A stretch of DNA of 64,000 nt from Prorocentrum cordatum (GCA_963575745.1 CAUYUJ010015504.1:1854454-1918453), one strand, 5' to 3'; shown: positions 43,331 through 52,602, counted from the first letter of the stretch. Made by a program: numbers and translations. Notes: generated by a model not told the origin, from the letters alone.

Positions 43331-43600
43331 CATGCCAGAAGCAGATCGAAGACTCCCCCAGACAGCCCCTCAACAAGCGCGAAGACGGCACGAATACCTC
43401 CCCAGATAGCCCCAAAACTCCCCAAGAGAGCTCGACAAGTACGAACGGTCCCCAACGCGCCACTAAGAGGTTCCCAAGAAGACATCCAGCAGGCCCATGG
43501 GAAGCTAGAACATTGAATAGCCGTACGATTTCCGAGTGGAAGCAAGACGGCCCCAAGCAGAACCAACGGGCCCCCAAGCGGCCCCAGAGAAGTGCCAAGG
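43331..43600 (+). repeat. Degenerate CCCCAAGA(C/G) array
   Basis: CCCCCAGACAGCCCC, CCCCAAGCAGAACC and CCCAAGAGAGC-type units of the CCAAGAGG family. Confidence 0.6.
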
Positions 43601-43705
43601 CCAACGCGACAACCACTCAGTGGTACAGGCATGGCGGAACAGCAGCGTTGCTACATCGCTGCCACGTGCATGGTGGCGGATATGGCGCGGCAGCACAACT
43701 GGAAC

Positions 43706-44316
43706 CGAGGCGTTCTGGTTCATCTTCAGCTTGGTCCAGACGTGGACATCCGCAGAGGGCAGCACCGTTCGGACGTCGCCGAGCACTCGATAGTAATAGC
43801 TGTCGGGGGTGTAGCGGGGGCCCCATCGCACATCTTCTCTCCTGAGGTGCACAGCCACAGAAGGCCGCCCAGCTTCGTACTCCAGCGGCAAGCTCATCAG
43901 CGGTTCGGCCAACGCAGTCAAGAGCGCGACGGTGTACTCCCCCACCTTGGCGTGGCAGCTCGGCACGAAGACATTCGCCATGCTGCGGAAGGGCAAATGC
44001 GCCTCCAGTTCCGCCGACCCTCCACTGAAAACTGCATCCCATATGGGCTCATGCCGAAAAAGCAACTGGCCGGCAACGTCACTGCCAAAATACTGCTCAA
44101 GAACATCATGGAACGAATGACCGTGAGAGACCAGTTCCTTCTTTTTTTTCACAGTGACGATCCCGCCGAAATTCAGTCCGTGTTTGGCAGCCAGGGCTAG
44201 GCCGTCGAACACGTTGATCATCCTGTGCCCAACCCCGTCAGAGTGCTCCTTCACGAACAGCCGCGGCGATTGAGCGTCGTGGAAGCGACACGCCCGCAGA
44301 CTGCAGGTAGCGACAT
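43706..44316 (-). CDS. Glycosyltransferase catalytic exon 3 (FUT8/NodZ-like GT-B family)
   Basis: A 611-nt exon that starts in phase 1 and ends in phase 0. It encodes RACRFHDAQSPRLFVKEHSD, then GVGHRMINVFDGLALAAKHG (donor-binding start of a fucosyltransferase-like fold), and VAVHLRREDVRWG with the H-x-R-R-x-D motif typical of alpha-1,6-fucosyltransferases and NodZ, followed by YYYRVLGDVRTVLPSADVHV. A GT donor at 43705-43704 follows NAS. The acceptor is CCACAG ending at 44317, and the joining codon with exon 2 (G plus AT) encodes Asp. The second half of the GT domain is not downstream within 3 kb; a good match lies at 32030-31842. Probable role: Golgi glycosyltransfer on surface glycoproteins; the sugar is not determinable. 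Confidence 0.75.
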
Positions 44317-44415
44317 CTGTGGACACCACTACCTTGGCTTAGGTCGGGCATGTCCTCCTACAGGTGGATTCTTGCCGAACAATAAAAAATAGTCAAACAT
44401 ATAATCCGAAATGAC
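44317..44415 (-). mobile_element. Intron 2: a 99-nt intron formed by an introner-like TIR element (copy 1)
   Basis: Minus strand: donor GTCATTTCGG at 44415, acceptor GTGTCCACAG ending at 44317. Bases 44416-44339 are a copy of the TIR element also found at 41602-41687 (shared CAGGTGGATTCT / CAGGCGGATTCT and terminal GACCTAA). The terminal repeat supplies the donor GT. Removing the intron joins exon 2 (phase 1) to exon 3 in frame, while read-through meets a TGA within the element. Confidence 0.75.
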
Positions 44416-44659
44416 CAACAATAGTAGAAACAACATCCCCAGACGATTGTTTTACTATGTTTGAACATTCCTCATGTAGAGGGACGTTCCCGACTGAAAC
44501 CTTGACGGCGGAGACGGCGTCGGAGCTGTTGTGAAAGCTGAGCTCGTCGTCGTCTCGCAGGAGGCACTGCTGCTGCTCGACCCTGAACGTCCAGACGTAG
44601 CACGCGGCCGCCTCGCAGCAGGCCTGGCGGCAGGCCGCGGCGCTCTGGGCGCGCACCTT
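44416..44659 (-). CDS. PAN/apple-like domain exon 2 of the glycosyltransferase gene
   Basis: A 244-nt exon preceded on the minus strand by a pyrimidine tract and CTCCAG acceptor (44660-44661). It encodes VRAQSAAACRQACCEAAACY, then VWTFRVEQQQCLLRDDDELS. The C-x3-CC-x4-C...C spacing and aromatic residues are those of PAN/apple-type domains, which bind protein or carbohydrate ligands and are common in dinoflagellate surface proteins. It ends VPLHEECSNIVKQSSGDVVS just before intron 2. Length and phases (0 in, 1 out) are consistent with both neighbours. Confidence 0.72.
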
Positions 44660-44710
44660 CTGGAGAATCAAGAAATTGGCAGCGCGCACAAGGGGGTGGA
44701 GGGAGGGGGG

Positions 44711-44815
44711 AGGGCTTCTTACAAGGAGGCTGCTTCTTAGAAGGCGCCGGCCTTACATCTATAGATAAGGCCCGCGCCTTCTAAGAAGCAGGAGTGCTTC
44801 TAAGAAGCCCTCCCC
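44711..44815. repeat. 105-bp fold-back element (GGAGGGCTTCTTA...)
   Basis: Arms GGAGGGCTTCTTACAAGGAG... and the reverse complement ending TTCTAAGAAGCCCTCC pair imperfectly over about 47 bp around a TATAGATA centre. It lies in the proposed intron 1, 50 bp from the exon 2 acceptor. Confidence 0.8.
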
Positions 44816-45088
44816 CCCTCTGCGCGTGGCTGAAGAAAATAGCACGAACATGTGAACGATTGTTATTCGGCGTTTCGACATTGGGCGGCAGGGGGGAGGG
44901 GGGGTCCGGCTCCAGACCTCTGCTTAGTGCGAACGTTTGCAAGAGTGCGGCCTCTGGGGGAGACTCCACCCGCTCGAAACGGGCGCCAAAAAACAGCCAA
45001 GATCTACTCCATGGGAGGGGGAGGGGGGGTTTGAGGGCCCGCGCCGATCGGCAAAACAATGTACAAAAAAAAACGATCACCACAATTT

Positions 45089-45185
45089 CTCGGAGGTCCG
45101 CGCGGACTTCTTGGATCGGCGCTGGACCCCTGTCCCTGGTGCGCGGAGCGCCGATCCAAGGCCTCCGCGCGAGCCCCCGAGAACT
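45089..45185. repeat. Cloverleaf element, copy lacking the second hairpin
   Basis: CTCGGAGGTCCGCGCGGACT...GATCGGCGCTGG, one inner hairpin (CCCTGGTGCGC-GGA-GCGC) and a short right arm GATCCAAGGCCTCCGCGCG. Confidence 0.8.
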
Positions 45186-45224
45186 CGTGCTTGTGCGTTT
45201 TGTGCTCTTCGAGCCCTCGGCCCT

Positions 45225-45470
45225 CAAGACAGCCACAAAATGATCCAAAATAGCTGGGCATGGCTCAGGACAGCCTCCGGCAGCCTCCGGCCGAACACGG
45301 CTCGAGATAGCCTCCAACAAAAAGCCTCAAGAAAGCCTCCGACCGTGCCTGCATGGGCTGGTGGGGCTACGCGAGCAAGCAAGCAAGCAGGCACGATGCT
45401 GAGTACGAAACGCACATGAGCACGCTGGATGGGCTGGTGGGGATGCGAAGCGTCAAGAATGGTGCGTGCG
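45225..45470 (+). repeat. CAGCCTCCGGC/CCAAGAAAGCC units and two GGGCTGGTGGGG motifs
   Basis: Short array 45225-45345 followed by GGGCTGGTGGGGCTACGCGA at 45355 and GGGCTGGTGGGGATGCGAAG at 45431. Intronic in the gene model. Confidence 0.6.
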
Positions 45471-45545
45471 CGGTTTTTATGCTCCTCGAGCCGGCGACTC
45501 TCCGCCCAGCCGTCCCGCCCCGCCTCGCCCCTCGATGCTCCTGCC

Positions 45546-45710
45546 TGAAGGGGCCCTGGGACACACACACATAAATACACACAAATAAAAGGATCCCCCA
45601 TATTTTCCCATATTTTCTGGGTTTTTGTCTTCCCCACCACTTCCCATATTTTCCAATATTTTCTGGGGAGTCGACGATTAATTGTGTCTGTGTGTTTTTT
45701 TCCCTCCTGA
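45546..45710 (+). repeat. AT-rich dispersed element, copy 2
   Basis: GAAGGGGCCCTGGGACACAC, CCCATATTTTCC, GTCTTCCCCACCACTTCCC, GTCGACGATTAATTGTGTC, TCCCTCCTGA in the same order as the copy at 2316-2480. Confidence 0.85.
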
Positions 45711-45783
45711 CTGCCCTCGGACCCTCGGACCTTCCGCCCCTCGATCCTCGGACCCACGATCCTCGACCCTCCGCCCCTCGACT

Positions 45784-45960
45784 CGGCTACACGCAAGAGC
45801 GACCCCCCAGGCAAGAGGGACATCCGATGCGCGGCCAGAAGGGGTCCCTGTGAGGGCACCGCCGGGCGCGCCAGCGGCTGCGATCTCCTCGCACGCGGCG
45901 ATCGAGGGGCCCCCAGTGGGCCCGCACCGGAGGCCCCTCTGGCGGAGGGTCACCCTTGAA
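45784..45960. mobile_element. TIR element of the AAGAGTGAxCTTTGGTG family, diverged copy 2
   Basis: Left GGCAAGAGGGACATCCGATG followed by CGCGGCC; right GGGCCCGCACCGGAGGCCCC then TCTGGC is its imperfect reverse complement. The flanking CGGCTACACGCAAGAGCGACC matches that of copy 1. Confidence 0.5.
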
Positions 45961-46331
45961 GTGCCGTCGATCGGCCCTCCTCGCCAGGCTCCTGACTGAG
46001 CACACCACTGAGCACGACACCCCTCGATCATCGGGCCCTCGATGCCAGACCCCCGGCGTCGTGATTTTGTTCAAAAACATCGACCCCCATGGTCTGGACC
46101 TCTTCCCTGGGACTGGCTTTTCCTCCTGAATTGCTTTCTGACGGTGCGCCCGGTGAGGGCCCCCCGAAGCCACAAATAGCGACCCCCCCCCCGCCGTGCA
46201 TTCTGCACAACGCGCGGGGGGGCCTGGGATCCTCGATCCTCCACCCCTCCTCCCCTCGGCGACCTTCCTCACCAGGCTGCCGTCGTAGTAGCCTGGCCGT
46301 TCCTCTCTAGGGGAACAAAAACTGACAAAAA

Positions 46332-46466
46332 CATAAAAACTCGGAGGTCCGCGCGGATTTCTCGGATCGGCGCTGGACCCCCCTCCCTGGCGCGCGGAGC
46401 GCGCCAGGGGCGGCGCCGGAGGCGCCGCCGATCCTAGAAATCCGCGCGGACCTCCGAGTTTTTATG
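46332..46466. repeat. Cloverleaf inverted-repeat element, best-preserved copy
   Basis: Terminal arms CATAAAAACTCGGAGGTCCG (then CGCGGATTTCTCGGATCGGC) and the reverse complement match over about 41 bp with one mismatch. Inside: CCCTGGCGCGC-GGA-GCGCGCCAGGG (11-bp perfect stem) and GGCGGCGCC-GGA-GGCGCCGCC (9-bp perfect stem). It abuts the end of the membrane-anchor exon. The arm carries GGAG/GTCCGC, a possible splice-donor context. Confidence 0.9.
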
Positions 46467-46479
46467 TGTATGCCACTTT

Positions 46480-46962
46480 TTGCCCCCCTCCTCTCGCATC
46501 ACGCAGGCGGGCGGCCGCTCCCCGCCGCCGCCCGGCGCCGCCGCCGCCTGCCCGGCCCCCCCCGCCGACGGCTGCCCAGCCTCGGGCGCCGGGGGCGGCA
46601 CGAGCGCGGCAGGCGCCCGAGGGCGCGCGGGCGCTGCCGGCCGTGGGCACCGCGGGGCGCCGCCGCGGGCGCCGCGGGCGCCGGGGGTGCCGCGGGCACC
46701 GCGGGCGCCGCGGGCGCGGGGGCGCCGCGGGCGCTGCGGGCGCCGCGGGCGCCGTGGCGGCGGCCTCCGCCGCGGGCGCCGTCGACTGGGCCAATGCCGC
46801 GGGCGCCGGCGCCGCCGCCGAGCCCGCAGCTCGGGGGGGCTCCCGCAGCGTGTCCGGCAGGGACGCCCCCTGCGTCTGCACGACCACGGACAGCGTGAAG
46901 ATCCCCACAACCGCCGCGAAGAGCAGGCACGGGACGCTCGGCCAAACGTAAGAGTGGCGCAA
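46480..46962 (-). CDS. Candidate N-terminal membrane-anchor exon 1 of the glycosyltransferase gene
   Basis: The frame reads RHSYVWPSVPCLLFAAVVGI, then FTLSVVVQTQGASLPDTLRE, followed by a long Ala/Pro/Arg-rich stem. A short basic or aromatic cytosolic end, one hydrophobic helix and a flexible stem are the layout of type II Golgi glycosyltransferases. No ATG lies at the head of the hydrophobic segment; the frame there begins with TTG, so a further 5' exon or an upstream start is likely. The Ala-rich part is repetitive (GCGGGCGCC) and its frame may be corrupted. Linkage to exon 2 is inferred from strand, spacing and phase. Confidence 0.5.
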
Positions 46963-46989
46963 GGCAAGAGTGACCTGTGGTGCGCGGCC

Positions 46990-47175
46990 TCGCAGCCGAG
47001 GGTCTCCTCCTCCTCCTCCTCCTCCTCCTCCTCTACTTCCTCCTCCTCCTTCTCCTCCTCCTCCTCCTCCTCCTCTTCCTCCTCCTCCACTTCCTCCTCC
47101 TCCTCCTCGACTTCCTCCTCCTCCTCGTCCTCCTCCTCCTCGTCCTCCTCCTCCTCCTCCTCCCCCTCCATTCCT
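46990..47175. repeat. (CTC)n microsatellite
   Basis: CTCCTCCTCCTC with CTT and CGT variants. Confidence 0.95.
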
Positions 47176-47289
47176 TGTCTTTATACATAACTTCTCAGTG
47201 TCGCACCCCCAAGCAAATTGTTAGGGCGGGCCGGGAATTTCGCCGGAGACTTCCTCACCACTTAAGATTCCGAAGCTTAAATATCACAA

Positions 47290-47805
47290 CAGTTTCACAG
47301 ACGGAGGGCGGGTCATTTTTCAACATGTGGCTCTCGCCTGAGCGCCGCGCTCATTAGATTTGATGAACACTTGCAAGAGCTTCACGGATTGAGGGTGGGT
47401 GGTTTTCAAAATGTGGCTCTCGCCTTAGCGCCGCGCACATGCGTTCCCGAAACAATTACAAAGTTTCACATATTAAGAGCAAGTCGTTTTCAAAATGTGG
47501 CTCTCGCCCTAGCGCCGCGCACATTCGTTTTAAAATGTGCAAGAGTTTCACGGATTAAGGGCGGGTCGTTTTCAACATGTGGCTCTCGCCTTAGCGCCGC
47601 GCGCATTCTTCAAAAACTGCAAGAGCTTCACGGATTGAGGGTGGGTGGTTTTCAAAATGTGGCTCTCGCCTTAGCGCCGCGCATATGTGTTCCCCAAAAA
47701 TTACAAAGAGCCACGGAGTGAGGGCAGGTCGTTTTCAAAATGTGGCTCTCGCCTTAGCGTCGCGCACACTCACTTTGCAAACTTTGAAAGGGTTTCACGG
47801 ATTCA
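47290..47805 (+). repeat. Six-unit tandem repeat of about 85-92 bp
   Basis: Each unit has CACGGATTxAGGGxGGGTxG, TTTTCAAAATGTGGCTCTCG and CCTTAGCGCCGCGCAC in order; variation is concentrated in the segment following GCGCAC. AT-rich relative to flanks. Confidence 0.92.
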
Positions 47806-47829
47806 CATGATCAATGTACCAGAAATGTT

Positions 47830-47990
47830 GTTTTAGAAGGATTCCGGATTATGCGGGTGCAACAGTTATGTTGATTCGCGGTGTTGGAATCCCCCAAAAA
47901 GGTTTTGGCACTATTCCAGATCGTAAGGACGCAGCAGTCAGGTTGATCCGTGGCGTGAAAATCGCGAGAATAATGTTTTGGCGTGCTCCA
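47830..47990 (+). repeat. Two-unit tandem repeat of about 76 bp
   Basis: ATTCCGGATTATGCGGGTGC and ATTCCAGATCGTAAGGACGC each lead into GTTGATxCGxGGxGTG and a GGTTTTGGC/TGTTTTGGC end. Confidence 0.7.
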
Positions 47991-48299
47991 GGGTCTACAA
48001 ACGGTTGTCGTCCAACGAGGCAGTTCCCTCAATGGAAATGAACCGTTGTAGGGGCCTGTGAAGAGGGAGTTTGGAGGGAGGGTTAATTCCAACATCGTTG
48101 ATGATTCCTGGGTTTACGCTGGTCCTCCTCTTCCTCCTCCTTCTCCTCCTATAAGTCCTCTTCATCCTCCTCCTCCTCCTTCTCCTCGCGCGTGGGCTCG
48201 CGAGAGACCAGTCCTCTGCGGCCCCCTGGGGGGCCAAACTCAAGAGAGCAAACCGCCTGAGGCCAGTGCTGGGGGCACTCCTTTGGGCCAGCACCAAAA

Positions 48300-48470
48300 C
48301 AAAGGGGCCCAGGAAAACTCGCAAATCATTAAACACAAATCCCAGGATTCCTCATATATTTTCATATATTTTCTGGGTTTTCTTCCCCCCCACCCAGTTC
48401 CCATATTTTCCTTCTTTTCCCGGGGATCGACGACTAATTGTGTCTGTATTTTTTCCCCTCCTGACTCTTA
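48300..48470 (+). repeat. AT-rich dispersed element, copy 3 (most diverged)
   Basis: AAAGGGGCCCAGGAAAAC, TATATTTTCTGGGTTTTC, CAGTTCCCATATTTTCC, GGGATCGACGACTAATTGTG, CCCCTCCTGACT. Confidence 0.8.
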
Positions 48471-48579
48471 CGCCAAGCCGAGACGGTGGCGTCTCCCGAG
48501 GGAGGCTGCATCCACTGGCGTGCCGCCTGGCTCGGAGCGCGTGCCGGGGCGGGAGAGGAGAAGTCGGCACAGGCACAAG

Positions 48580-48722
48580 CTTGCGGAGGACCGCGCAGGT
48601 TCCTGAGATCGGCGCTGCAGCCCGCCTCCCTGGCGTGCGGAGCGCGTAGTGGGCGGCGCCAGAGGCGCCGCCAAGGGGGCCCAGCGCCGATCCAAGAAAT
48701 CCGCTGACATCGGACCTCCAAA
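48580..48722. repeat. Cloverleaf inverted-repeat element, diverged copy
   Basis: Left arm GGAGGACCGCGCAGGTTCCT...GATCGGCGCTG, right arm CAGCGCCGATCCAAGAAATC then CGGACCTCC. The second hairpin GGCGGCGCC-AGA-GGCGCCGCC is perfect; the first has mismatches. Confidence 0.8.
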
Positions 48723-49345
48723 AGAATACCAAAAAAAGCTGGGAGCACACATGAGCGAAGAACAGACGTGGGTTTTACGCGCGATGCCATAGCGACCTCA
48801 CGCGGTGGCTTATGCAGGCCGCCAGCTTGGCACGCTGTAGTGGAAACGCAAGTGCTCGCGCCTGCTCTGACGCGGGCAACTTGCGCGCGAATGGTTGTGC
48901 CAATCCGTCCTTCGACGGCGCGACCAGGGGGGTAGGGAGAGGACGCGGGCTTTCTCAGAAGGCCAGAAAATCCCCCCGCCTTCTGAGACACGTTCTGAGC
49001 TTTCCCCGAAGACTCGGAAAACTCCTCAGTCGGCCGGAAGGCTTCTGAGAAACCCCACGGCCTCCCGAGACCTGACCTGGCTCGTGGCGGTCGAACGTCG
49101 TCGTGCAGCCACCTGTCCTGCCCCTCCACCTCGGCTGGGTGCCCGAGGTGGAGGGGGGTGGACTCGTGAAAAGGTGAGGAAAGGAAGGCGGGTAGAGTAA
49201 ACTGGAAGCGGCAAGCCGAACACACACCTCTTATGATGGAGGGGGGTGGAGATGCGCCTGCGTCCTCCTTCTCGCCTTCCTCCCCCTCGCTCGCCGCCGA
49301 ATTGTCCTGCGTCGACCAGACGGCCGCGCGTTCACACGTGGAAGA
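48723..49345. other. No gene recognised
   Basis: Contains CCTTCTGAGA-type degenerate words (48950-49060) related to the fold-back at 44711. No convincing frame. Confidence 0.5.
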
Positions 49346-49359
49346 TGCGGAGGCCACGC

Positions 49360-49580
49360 TCCCCTCTCCTCCTCCTCCTCCTCCTCCCTCCTCCTCCCTC
49401 CTCCTCTCCTCCTCCTCCTCCTCCTCCTCCTCCTCCTCTCTCCTCCTCCTCCTCCTCCTCCTCCTCCTCCTCCTCCTCCTCCTCCTCCTCCTCCTCCTCC
49501 TCCTCTTCCCCCTTTCCTCCTCCTCCTCCTCCTCCCCCTCCTCCTCCTCCTCCTCCTCCCCCTTTTTCCTCCTCCCCCCC
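49360..49580. repeat. (CTC)n microsatellite
   Basis: CTCCTCCTC with few interruptions. Confidence 0.97.
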
Positions 49581-50213
49581 TCCATGCTGCCATGTTGCCA
49601 GCATGCAAAGGAAGCTCCACGCACGTCGCAGGCCCTGCCTGGCAACTACCTCCATACCCGCTTGCTGGAAGCCCCGACAGCTCTGGCGCATTCCTCTTTT
49701 GAGAGCATGTCAATGGGGGAAGGCCAACACAGAACACCCTGGGGAAATTGCCCTTTTCAACAATCTCTCCTTAGCGCGACGGCCCGTGCTGGTTGGGGCC
49801 TCGCACTGTGATTGCAGCTTCGCTGCCTTGGTGTTTCCCATGCCACCGCACCTCCCGCCAAAGGCGATCCCACGATACACATGCAGGTGGGGTATATGGG
49901 AGGGGTGGTAGCCCTGCGCATTATTAGGCGTGCGTGGCCGCTTCATCCAGGGGGACTGGACGTCAGAAGGCGGGTGCCGAAAACAAATCCGACACCGAAG
50001 CCCCTGGGTGATCGTTTCTAAAACGCGTTGCGCGCGACCCCTCCTAGGAGGTCGACGATGGGCCGCTTTCTTGGGGGGGGCTGCTCAAAACCCCTCAGAA
50101 TTCTGACTGGATGGTGACTGAACGGGCAGAAATGCGTCTCATCTCCTCGTCCTCGGCATCAGTGCGTTCGAGGGCATGGTCGGGCAGCTGGCAGTTACTG
50201 GTAGCATCTTCGG
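49581..50213. other. No gene recognised; possible 3' UTR of LINE-D/E
   Basis: Unique sequence lying 3' of the RNase H fragment on the minus strand. No domain is recognised. Confidence 0.4.
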
Positions 50214-50993
50214 CTACCCAGTCGGCGACTTGCTTGGCCAAGAAGACCCATGGCTGGATATTATAGTGTCCCAGTAGTCATACGACGGGTACGATTTTGC
50301 CTCGTGAAACTCAATGGGCCCGTCGTGGGCCGAAAAGGCGCTCCACAAATCAACCCCGATATCTAAATTCGACCAATGCCACCAGTCAGGCCTTCGCATC
50401 ACTCCGCGATGTGCGCAGTCAGGGGTCGAGAACCAGGGCAATGTCGCCCTGGACGTGGGGGATGGCTTGGATGGCCCCGTACAGTTCCCCTCGATTGATG
50501 GTCTGTTTTCCTGGCAGGCTACCTTTAAGGGCACCACCACATTCATAGTCTGGCCCAACAGCTCCCCCTCCCCATCCAACACGTCGTTTCCTGGGGCCCT
50601 TGTTATGCGGACCCCCACTGGCGCCCGAGCCTCCCCAACACTTCCCTTTGACTTGCATGTTCTGGAGAAGGAAGGTACCCGAGGCGGATCGGGATGGGGG
50701 TCCAACACAGCAAGCTTCGGACAGGTCCGAAAACGATGAAGCTCATCCTCCGCAGCCGAGCCGCACCTCGGGTATACTTCGGGAGCGCGTGGTTTACATG
50801 CAGGGAGCCTAGTGCACGCCAAAAGTGAACCCCCGCTCATAATGCGCAATGCCTTGGGCAAGGGAACCCGGGCAGGTTCGTTATCGTCGGCCTCTTGGGC
50901 CCCTTGTTTACGAAGGTGCTGGCAGACGAGGCGATGATTGTATGCGTCAAGCCTGTAATCCTCTTCCGATTGTTTCTCCCCACCCCAGTTCAC
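50214..50993 (-). pseudogene. LINE-D/E, 3' piece: zinc knuckle and RNase H
   Basis: The frame starts EEDYRLDAYNHRLVCQHLRK and carries YPRCGSAAEDELHRFRTCPK (C-x2-C...H...C knuckle). The RNase H part is split between frames: SLPGKQTINRGELYGAIQAI with the conserved Glu and GDIALVLDP in the frame at 50658-50419, then DCAHRGVMRRPDWWHW and IEFHEAKSYPSYDYWD back in the first frame. The upstream stop (about 51006) and the absence of RT suggest a truncated piece whose RT thumb is at 56950-56225. Confidence 0.75.
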
Positions 50994-51128
50994 GCTGAGT
51001 TCTTTAGGTTACATGTCGATCGTATGGGCGAGGGCGACCCCACGCAATAAATTTGGCAACATTTTGATTCCATGTCAATGGCCAGAGAGAGTGGGCAGCA
51101 CACCAACAGACAATTGAGGGAGGGGGAA

Positions 51129-52602
51129 TTACTCATGAGGCACCCATCTGCCGCGAGGGGTGCCAGGCATCCCGGACGGCAGCGCCCCCGTAACTTGCTC
51201 AACAGACGAGGGGGGAGGAGGGCGACGACGAGCGAGGCTGTGCACAATGGCAGGTGAGCGGCCAGACCACGCCTCGGACAATACCTGGTGGCGCCGCGCG
51301 GTGACACGCCGTCGGGCCTCGAAGTGCTCGGCAGGGGAGCCAGCGCGGGAGAGGCGACGGGCATTGTGGGCGGCTAGGAAAGCATCACAACATGCAGCGC
51401 GCAAAAAGCAGACATGAGGAGGATCACGGAAGAGGAGGAGAAGGAGACAGAACCAGTACGGACGTTCGCCATTGGGCCCACGGATCGGCCCAGAGTAAGA
51501 TTCAAGATCGGGGCCCAACCACAATTTCAGGAGGTCCTGAAGCCCAGGGCAGGCACAATAGTGGCCAATCGAGTCCAGGTCTTCCCCAGGGGATGGCGGA
51601 ACGCAATCAAAGAGACAGCCAGCAGCCTGGCAGTGAAATCTAGCACTCGCGTTGAAAAAGGCAGTAAGTAACCTTAGTGGGGCAGCGCCAATATACATCG
51701 AGGCGTCTTCCACAACGCTCTTCACATTCAAGCGGAAGTCGGAGATAATAATTGAGGCTCCAGCTTCTGGAATAAAATACTGGGCGCGCCTGAGCAGGAT
51801 AGATTTGGCCGTCTCCGTGGGGGCATACTTGCGGATCAGAGCGCACAGCTTGGATTGGAGGGGTTCACTCACGATCTCAAGATTAGGTCTCGGAGAGATT
51901 CTACGACATGAATGAGTCCTGATGCCAGCCTCGGAGCCAGCGGCATGGGATATGCTCAATATCGTCACGGGCAGACTTAGGATCAGCAATAACAGGGGGG
52001 AAGGTAAGCGAGCGGAGCAAATGCCGAATGCAGGCCGCCTTCGCCACTGCATGGATGTCCGTCAGGAGCAGCACGCCTTCTTTAAAGATCCTGGCAATGG
52101 CCTGGCTGGGAGGGTACATCTGGAACCTGAACGCGAGGAGCGAGACGCACATGACCCTGAAAGAGACGGCGGAGAGGGCGAGACCAAGGCCCAAACAACG
52201 GGCATGTCGAATCCGGTGGTGGAAACGAGGAGCAATATCATCCCAGACGCGAAGGTGACCCCCGGGACCGATGGGAATACCCAGGTACAGGGCCCAAGAA
52301 CGAACCATAAGATCCTGGAACGGCAAGCCAAAAGATTCAAGAGTGGCCTTCAGGAAGTCTTTGTTCATGTCACTACATATGATAATCTGGCACTTCGCAA
52401 AGTTCAAACGAAGGTAGGCGATCTTCGCCAAGAGCATAAGTGCCGATAAGACAGGGCCGAGATCACGAAAGGTATTGACCAGGCCGAACAAAAATCGTCC
52501 GCGCAGGCAAGATAGATGCTGACGTTGAGTGCACAGCGGAAAGATAGCCAACGGAGCAGAAGGTCCACTGCAAGAACGAAGAGATGCATAGAGGTTGGGC
52601 AT
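51129..52602 (-). pseudogene. LINE-A RT thumb and C-terminal zinc-like region
   Basis: 52602-51901 holds LRLNFAKCQIIICSDMNKDF, then MVRSWALYLGIPIGPGGHLR (the Y-L-G-x-x-x-GP box). 52052-51129 continues with SKLCALIRKYAPTETAKSIL, an Ala-rich thumb, then RFHCQAAGCLFDCVPPSPGE and DSIGHYCACPGLQDLL. The C...C...H-Y-C-x-C-P pattern is the usual post-RT zinc motif of this LINE class. Confidence 0.78.

Noticed and set aside
47290-47805. CRISPR-like array of 90-bp units
   Set aside because: Units are homologous along their full length, so the variable segments are diverged repeats, not spacers.
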